NCBI GenBank assembly: GCA_003166955.1
Contig: PMUI01000113.1
Coordinates: 62,001-126,000 of the forward strand
DNA: 64,000 nucleotides
Direction: 5' to 3'
Origin: Acidobacterium sp.
GTDB lineage: Bacteria; Acidobacteriota; Terriglobia; Terriglobales; Acidobacteriaceae
Shown: piece by piece, positions 59,910 through 64,000 of the stretch
Numbering within the stretch: the first letter of the stretch is position 1
Layout of the letters: the number at the start of each line of letters is the position of its first letter
Program-made: the position numbers and the translations under genes
Notes under the pieces: generated by a model
What the model saw: only the letters and a program-made list of their open reading frames with translations
What the model was told of the DNA's origin: nothing
Database searches by the model: none

Positions 59910-62477
59910 ATGCGCGTAACGATTCGGGGCTTGCGCCGGTGGATTGTCGGAGCCGCGGCCCTGCTGCTGGCGGTGGTCGCCGGGTTCGTCATCTACGGAC
60001 GCAGCCGCTTCCGGCACATTGAAAAGGACCTGCCGGGGCGGCTGGGGATGAATATCCAGCAGACCGCGAACACCATCACGTTTTCGCAATCGACCCAGGG
60101 ACACACGCTGTTCACGCTGAAGGCGGCGAAGCAGGTGCAGATGAGATCGGGGCATGTGCTGCTGCACGACGTGGACATTACGCTGTACGGGCCGCCGGGG
60201 TCGAACCGGTCGGATCGCATTTTCGGCAGCGATTTCGATTACGACCAGGGCAACGGCGTGATTGTGAGCCAGGGCGACGTCGAAATCGAGTTGCAGGGGA
60301 CGGGTGCGAAGGCGCAGGCGCAGACGCCGGCGCCGGGCAGCGATGCGGACAGCAATATCATTCGCGTGCGGACGCGGGGACTGACGTTTCTGCAGAAGAC
60401 AGGCGAAGCATCGACGACGCAGGCAGTGGAGTTTCAGCTGCCGCGCGGCGCGGGCTCGTCGGTGGGCGCGGATTACAACTCGAGGACCGGCGTGGTGGTG
60501 CTGAACAGCCAGGTGCACATCACCACCAGCAGCAACGGCAAAGCGGCGGTGGTGGAGGCGGCGCATGCGACGCTGCTGCGCGCCTCGGATCAGGCGCTGC
60601 TGGTGAACGCGACTGTGAATTATGAGGCGGAGGAAGGGAGCTCCGATCAGGCCATCGTGTATTTCCGCAAAGACGGAACGGCGGAGAAGATCGACGCGAA
60701 GGGCCAGGTGCGGATGAAGACCGACACCGGCGCGACGATGCATGCGGAGACGGCGCGGATTCTGCTGGACGCGAAGAGCCAGCCCACGCAGGCCGATCTG
60801 GGGGGAGGGGTGCAGTTCGCATCGAGCCGGGAGAATGCGACGATGCAGGGCTCGGCAACGGATGGGACACTCCTGTTTGTGACGGTGGATGCCGGCGGCC
60901 ACGCAAAAACGTCGCTGCGCCACGGCGAGTTTCGCCAGAACGTGAGCTATGACGAACAGGTGACAGGCCTGGCGAAGGACTCGCGCGGGCGCGCCGAGAA
61001 GCAGATGCACGCGGAGAAGCTGGACGTGGAGTTTGCACCGGCGGCGGCAGGCGGATCGGTGGAGGCGAGGAAGGCGATTGCGGTGGGCAATCCGGTGGTG
61101 ACCTCGCGGCAGATGCCGTGGAAGGGGCCGGAGCAGACCACGCGGATCAGCGGCGACGAGCTGGTGGCGGCGCTGGGCGAGGGCAACGAGCTCCGGCAGC
61201 TGGATGGCACCGGCAACACGCAGATCGTGCAGTCGGCGACAGACGGCTCGCACAACACGACGCGCGGGGACGTGCTGCACGCACGCTTTATGCAGGAGCC
61301 GGCGCCGGTGCGCGGCGATCAGAGTCAGGCTTCCGGCGATCCGGTATCGGCGGCGGACAAAGCTGGGAAGAAGGCTGGGAAGCAGGGCGGGAAGACGGAC
61401 GGCAAGAACCAGGGTCCGAGGATGGAGACCACGCTGGAGACGGCCATTCAGGATGGCAATGTGGTGCTGACGGAACTGCCTGCGAAGAAACCGAACGCGA
61501 CGACGCAGCCTTCGACGCTGACCGGCTGGGCGCAGCATGCCGAGTATCACGCATCGGACCAGGTGCTGCACCTGACCGGGAGTCCGCGGATCACCGACGG
61601 CACATCGATGCAGGTGGCGGCGGAGCAGATCGATTATCACCGCGACACACAGAACGCGGCGGCCAGCGGCAACGTGAAGGCGACTTACACGCAGCCGCAG
61701 AAGCCTGGGGCTGCCAGCCAGAGCGCGGCGCCGGGGATGGGAGGCAGCGGTCCGGTGCACGTGATCGCGGACCGCGCCACGATGGACCACGCGACGAACC
61801 AGGATTTCTTCTACGGATCGGCCCATGCTCCGGCGCGTATGTGGCAGGACCCCAATTCGCTGCTTGCGCCGGTGATTGCCATCGACCGGAACCAGAATCT
61901 GCTGAAGGCCTGGGGCGAAGATACGGGAGCCGCGCCGGTAGTGAACGCGAACTTCACCTCAGCGATGGGGGCGAAGCGCCAGCAAGGTGTGGTGCGGGTA
62001 CACAGCCAGACGCTGGTGTATTCGGACAAGACGCGGCAGGGAGATTTTCACGGGACGGTGGTGGCGGAGCAGAGTGACGAAGTGGTTCGCGCCGACGATG
62101 CTCTGCTGTTCCTGAAGCCCGCGACGCCCGCGGCGAAATCCGGGCTGAATCCGCCGAAGCCGGCAGGCAATGCGGGCAACAACCCCGTCGCTGCGCCGGG
62201 GGTGTCAAAACAAAATTCGCAACTGGATCACATGGTGGCGACGGGACACGTCGTCTTCACGCAGCCCGGGCGCAAAGGGAGCGGCGAGAAGCTGGTCTAC
62301 ACGGCCGACGACGGGAAATACATGCTCACGGGGAGCGACTCGGTGCTGCCGCAGATGTGGGATCGCGTGCACGGAACAACGACCGGGGCTGCATTAATTT
62401 TTAATAGCCAGGACGACAGCGTCGAGGTGAGTGGGGGAAAATCGAGCGCGCTGACGGATACGCGCGCGAAGAAATGA
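59910..62477 (+). CDS. Fused LptC/LptA-like lipopolysaccharide transport protein
   Basis: This is an 855-residue protein with one N-terminal membrane helix (RWIVGAAALLLAVVAGFVIYG). The region after it (about 40-200) resembles LptC. Several later stretches resemble LptA/OstA beta-jellyroll repeats ('VHVIADRATMDHATN', 'MVATGHVVFTQPGRKGSGEK', 'YTADDGKYMLTGSDSVLP'). LptC and LptA normally are separate proteins of about 190 residues; here bridge length is greatly extended in one chain. It would carry lipopolysaccharide from the LptBFG exporter across the periplasm. lptB follows after 59 bp, which supports the role. LptF and LptG are not in the window. Confidence 0.82.
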   Translation: MRVTIRGLRRWIVGAAALLLAVVAGFVIYGRSRFRHIEKDLPGRLGMNIQQTANTITFSQSTQGHTLFTLKAAKQVQMRSGHVLLHDVDITLYGPPGSNRSDRIFGSDFDYDQGNGVIVSQGDVEIELQGTGAKAQAQTPAPGSDADSNIIRVRTRGLTFLQKTGEASTTQAVEFQLPRGAGSSVGADYNSRTGVVVLNSQVHITTSSNGKAAVVEAAHATLLRASDQALLVNATVNYEAEEGSSDQAIVYFRKDGTAEKIDAKGQVRMKTDTGATMHAETARILLDAKSQPTQADLGGGVQFASSRENATMQGSATDGTLLFVTVDAGGHAKTSLRHGEFRQNVSYDEQVTGLAKDSRGRAEKQMHAEKLDVEFAPAAAGGSVEARKAIAVGNPVVTSRQMPWKGPEQTTRISGDELVAALGEGNELRQLDGTGNTQIVQSATDGSHNTTRGDVLHARFMQEPAPVRGDQSQASGDPVSAADKAGKKAGKQGGKTDGKNQGPRMETTLETAIQDGNVVLTELPAKKPNATTQPSTLTGWAQHAEYHASDQVLHLTGSPRITDGTSMQVAAEQIDYHRDTQNAAASGNVKATYTQPQKPGAASQSAAPGMGGSGPVHVIADRATMDHATNQDFFYGSAHAPARMWQDPNSLLAPVIAIDRNQNLLKAWGEDTGAAPVVNANFTSAMGAKRQQGVVRVHSQTLVYSDKTRQGDFHGTVVAEQSDEVVRADDALLFLKPATPAAKSGLNPPKPAGNAGNNPVAAPGVSKQNSQLDHMVATGHVVFTQPGRKGSGEKLVYTADDGKYMLTGSDSVLPQMWDRVHGTTTGAALIFNSQDDSVEVSGGKSSALTDTRAKK

Positions 62478-62536
62478 GAATCTGCGCGGGTTTTTTGCAA
62501 GGAGCCGCGCCCCACCTATAAGCTAGTCAGAGATTC

Positions 62537-63265
62537 ATGCGGAAGCTGTCCACCGACGAGATCAACAAGTCCTACAAAGGGCGCCAGGTGGTTCATGGCG
62601 TAAGCGTGCAGGTGACGGAGGGCGAAGTGGTCGGCCTGCTGGGTCCCAACGGCGCGGGCAAAACGACCGTTTTCTACATGATCGTGGGCCTGGTGCAGCC
62701 TGATGGCGGGCGCGTCCTGCTGGATGACGAGCCGATTACGAACGTGCCCATGTATTTGCGGGCGCGTCAATACGGGATCAGTTACCTGCCGCAGGAGCCA
62801 TCGGTCTTCCGTAAGCTGACCGTGGAGGAGAATATTCTCTCGGTTCTGGAGGTGCAACCGATCGCGCCGGAGATGCGGCGGGCGCGGGCGGAGAAGCTGA
62901 TCGAGCAGCTGAATCTTGGGCATATCCGGAAAACGCGGGGGTATGCGCTGTCGGGCGGGGAGCGTCGGAGGGTGGAGATAGCGCGATGCCTGTGCATACA
63001 GCCGGTATTCATCCTGCTGGACGAGCCCTTTTCGGGAATCGATCCCATTGCGGTCCTGGACCTGCAGGAAATCATTTTCGACCTCAAGGCCAGCGGCATC
63101 GGGGTCCTGATTACGGACCATAATGTACGCGAGACGCTTTCGGTCACCGATCGCGCCTACATCATTAATGAGGGGCGGATCTTTCGGCACGGGACGCCGG
63201 AGCAACTGGGCAACGATCCGGAGGTCAGGCGCGTCTACCTGGGTGAGAGCTTCAGCCTGGGGTAA
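62537..63265 (+). CDS. lptB: LPS export ABC transporter ATPase LptB
   Basis: This 242-residue ATPase has the Walker [10 protein letters not shown], the Q-loop [17 protein letters not shown], the signature [14 protein letters not shown], the Walker B FILLDEP and the H-loop [10 protein letters not shown]. The '[12 protein letters not shown]' loop and the DHNVRETL stretch are the LptB form. It powers LPS extraction by LptFG. Its place between the LptC/A-like gene and rpoN matches the conserved order in many Gram-negative genomes. Confidence 0.95.
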   Translation: MRKLSTDEINKSYKGRQVVHGVSVQVTEGEVVGLLGPNGAGKTTVFYMIVGLVQPDGGRVLLDDEPITNVPMYLRARQYGISYLPQEPSVFRKLTVEENILSVLEVQPIAPEMRRARAEKLIEQLNLGHIRKTRGYALSGGERRRVEIARCLCIQPVFILLDEPFSGIDPIAVLDLQEIIFDLKASGIGVLITDHNVRETLSVTDRAYIINEGRIFRHGTPEQLGNDPEVRRVYLGESFSLG

Positions 63266-63399
63266 CCACACGAACCGGCAATTACCTTTGGAACCATGAA
63301 GATACGATAACGGCAACGGAATTGCTATCCGGTGCCAGGCTAGCGGATGTAAACTCGGGGCGATGGGCAGTTTGTAAACGCATTCTTAGCAGAGGATCA

Positions 63400-64000
63400 A
63401 TGGTTTTTCTTCAGCCAAAACTCAGTCTCAAGGTCGCGCAGCGGCAGATTTTGACGCCGGGACTGATGCAGATGGTCAGCGTATTGGCGCTGAACAAGCT
63501 GGAGTTGAAGGAGATGATCCAGGCGGAGATCGCGGAGAATCCGGTTCTCGAGGAGCTGGAAGAGAACGTTCCGCTGCTGGACGACGTGGCTCGCGCGGAA
63601 GAGGATCGCGATCGGCCGGTCGAGACCCAGCCGGTGACGGAAGGGGAGAAAAAAGAGAAGGACCCCTTCGACGAAATCGACTTCGGATCGTACTTCCAGG
63701 ATTATCTCGATCCGGGCTTCCGCTCGCCTAACAATTACGAGGAAATCGAAAAGCCGTCGATTGAGAATTTTCTTTCCGCGCCGGCCACGCTGACCGATCA
63801 CCTCTTCTGGCAGCTGGGCGCTCTGAACCTGTCGCCGGCGGTGCGCGAGGCGGCGGAGTACATCATTGGCAATCTGAACGAAGACGGCTACATGACCGCG
63901 ACCGATGATGAGTTGCTGGCGGGTTATCTGCGCCAGCAGATGGAGCCGGATGCGGGCGACAAAAAAAATGCTTATGAGCGCGTGGCGGAGCTGCCTCCGG
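63400..64000 (+). CDS. rpoN: RNA polymerase sigma-54 factor (partial, runs off the window)
   Basis: The ATG at 63400 begins MVFLQPKLSLKVAQRQILTP, followed by 'LMQMVSVLALNKLELKEMI', the activator-interacting region I of sigma-54. An acidic region II (EEDRDRPVETQPVTEG) and the start of region III (HLFWQLGALNLSPAVREAAE) follow. The frame is open to position 64000, so only about 200 of roughly 480 residues are seen. Sigma-54 serves promoters that need an enhancer-binding activator. The lptB-rpoN order is conserved. The 134-bp gap upstream shows no clear promoter. Confidence 0.95.
   Translation, partial: MVFLQPKLSLKVAQRQILTPGLMQMVSVLALNKLELKEMIQAEIAENPVLEELEENVPLLDDVARAEEDRDRPVETQPVTEGEKKEKDPFDEIDFGSYFQDYLDPGFRSPNNYEEIEKPSIENFLSAPATLTDHLFWQLGALNLSPAVREAAEYIIGNLNEDGYMTATDDELLAGYLRQQMEPDAGDKKNAYERVAELPP

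Noticed and set aside
59550-59992. Minus-strand frames containing repeated SLFPIPY / SLFPVPC peptides
   Set aside because: These are translations of the TAGGGAA heptamer array (three units equal seven residues), not a protein motif.
59844-61826. Long minus-strand frame of Arg/His-rich protein opposite the LptC/A-like gene
   Set aside because: Arg/His-rich composition typical of antisense frames in GC-rich genes, and no recognisable domain.
1-64000. tRNA, rRNA or phage genes
   Set aside because: Reading both strands I saw no cloverleaf-like tRNA ends, rRNA stretches, integrases or phage structural proteins; a covariance model search was not possible.

Overview
The window looks like a chromosomal segment of a GC-rich member of the Acidobacteriota (Terriglobia-like). 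The main reasons are four large permeases of the acidobacterial duplicated orphan permease (ADOP) type, none next to an ATPase gene, and a PadR regulator in the same region. Supporting signs are an envelope gene block cdsA-dxr-rseP, a fused LptC/LptA-like protein followed by lptB and rpoN, and secreted beta-propeller proteins. I saw no rRNA, tRNA, CRISPR array, phage or transposase. The species cannot be named from this sequence.

Layout. 0.1-8.5 kb: a gene-end remnant, a Tat-exported enolase-superfamily dehydratase, an Nramp-like transporter, a secreted beta-propeller protein, a LolC/E-type permease, a RelE/ParE toxin-antitoxin pair and a Zn-dependent phospholipase C-like exported protein. 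8.6-12.3 kb: cdsA, dxr, rseP, ending in a terminator. 12.3-18.6 kb: an amidase, then three overlapping or abutting genes resembling the first steps of legionaminic-type nonulosonic acid synthesis (4,6-dehydratase, hydrolysing 2-epimerase, DegT aminotransferase), then rapZ and a VOC protein. 18.8-25 kb: dnaE, an endonuclease III-like protein without the usual catalytic residues, an MFS transporter and thpR. 25-26 kb: a graveyard of fused gene fragments with two tiny inversions. 26-30.7 kb: a cytochrome b561-like/YceI pair, a His-rich small protein, a lipoprotein MsrA and a Wzz-like membrane protein. 30.7-36.9 kb: a tandem duplication, a Cys-rich small protein, a seven-repeat NHL lipoprotein, a beta-barrel protein, a P5C dehydrogenase and a DUF1003 protein. 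37.1-42.5 kb: a signalling and redox island. It has an atypical LuxR regulator, a receiver domain fused to a thioredoxin-reductase-like flavoprotein, and a histidine kinase with a cyclic-nucleotide-binding-type domain; a CRP/FNR-like palindrome lies in the shared upstream region. A secreted protein and trxC follow. 42.7-59.7 kb: PadR, a diguanylate cyclase, four ADOP permeases, DinB-like and DJ-1/PfpI proteins, a motA broken at a G8 run, motB and a GAF-ANTAR protein. 59.9-64 kb: LptC/LptA-like, lptB and the start of rpoN.

Two features run across the whole window. First, short tandem arrays built from heptamers (such as TAGGGAA) or from a 15-mer (consensus near GATGAAGCGGTTAGC) sit between genes, most often directly after a stop codon. 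Second, the GC skew and third-base choice change sign in blocks, even inside dnaE. The most interesting candidates for new biology are the receiver-TrxR/kinase pair, the stop-codon-associated repeat arrays, the G8-interrupted motA and the micro-inverted fragment cluster at 25 kb.
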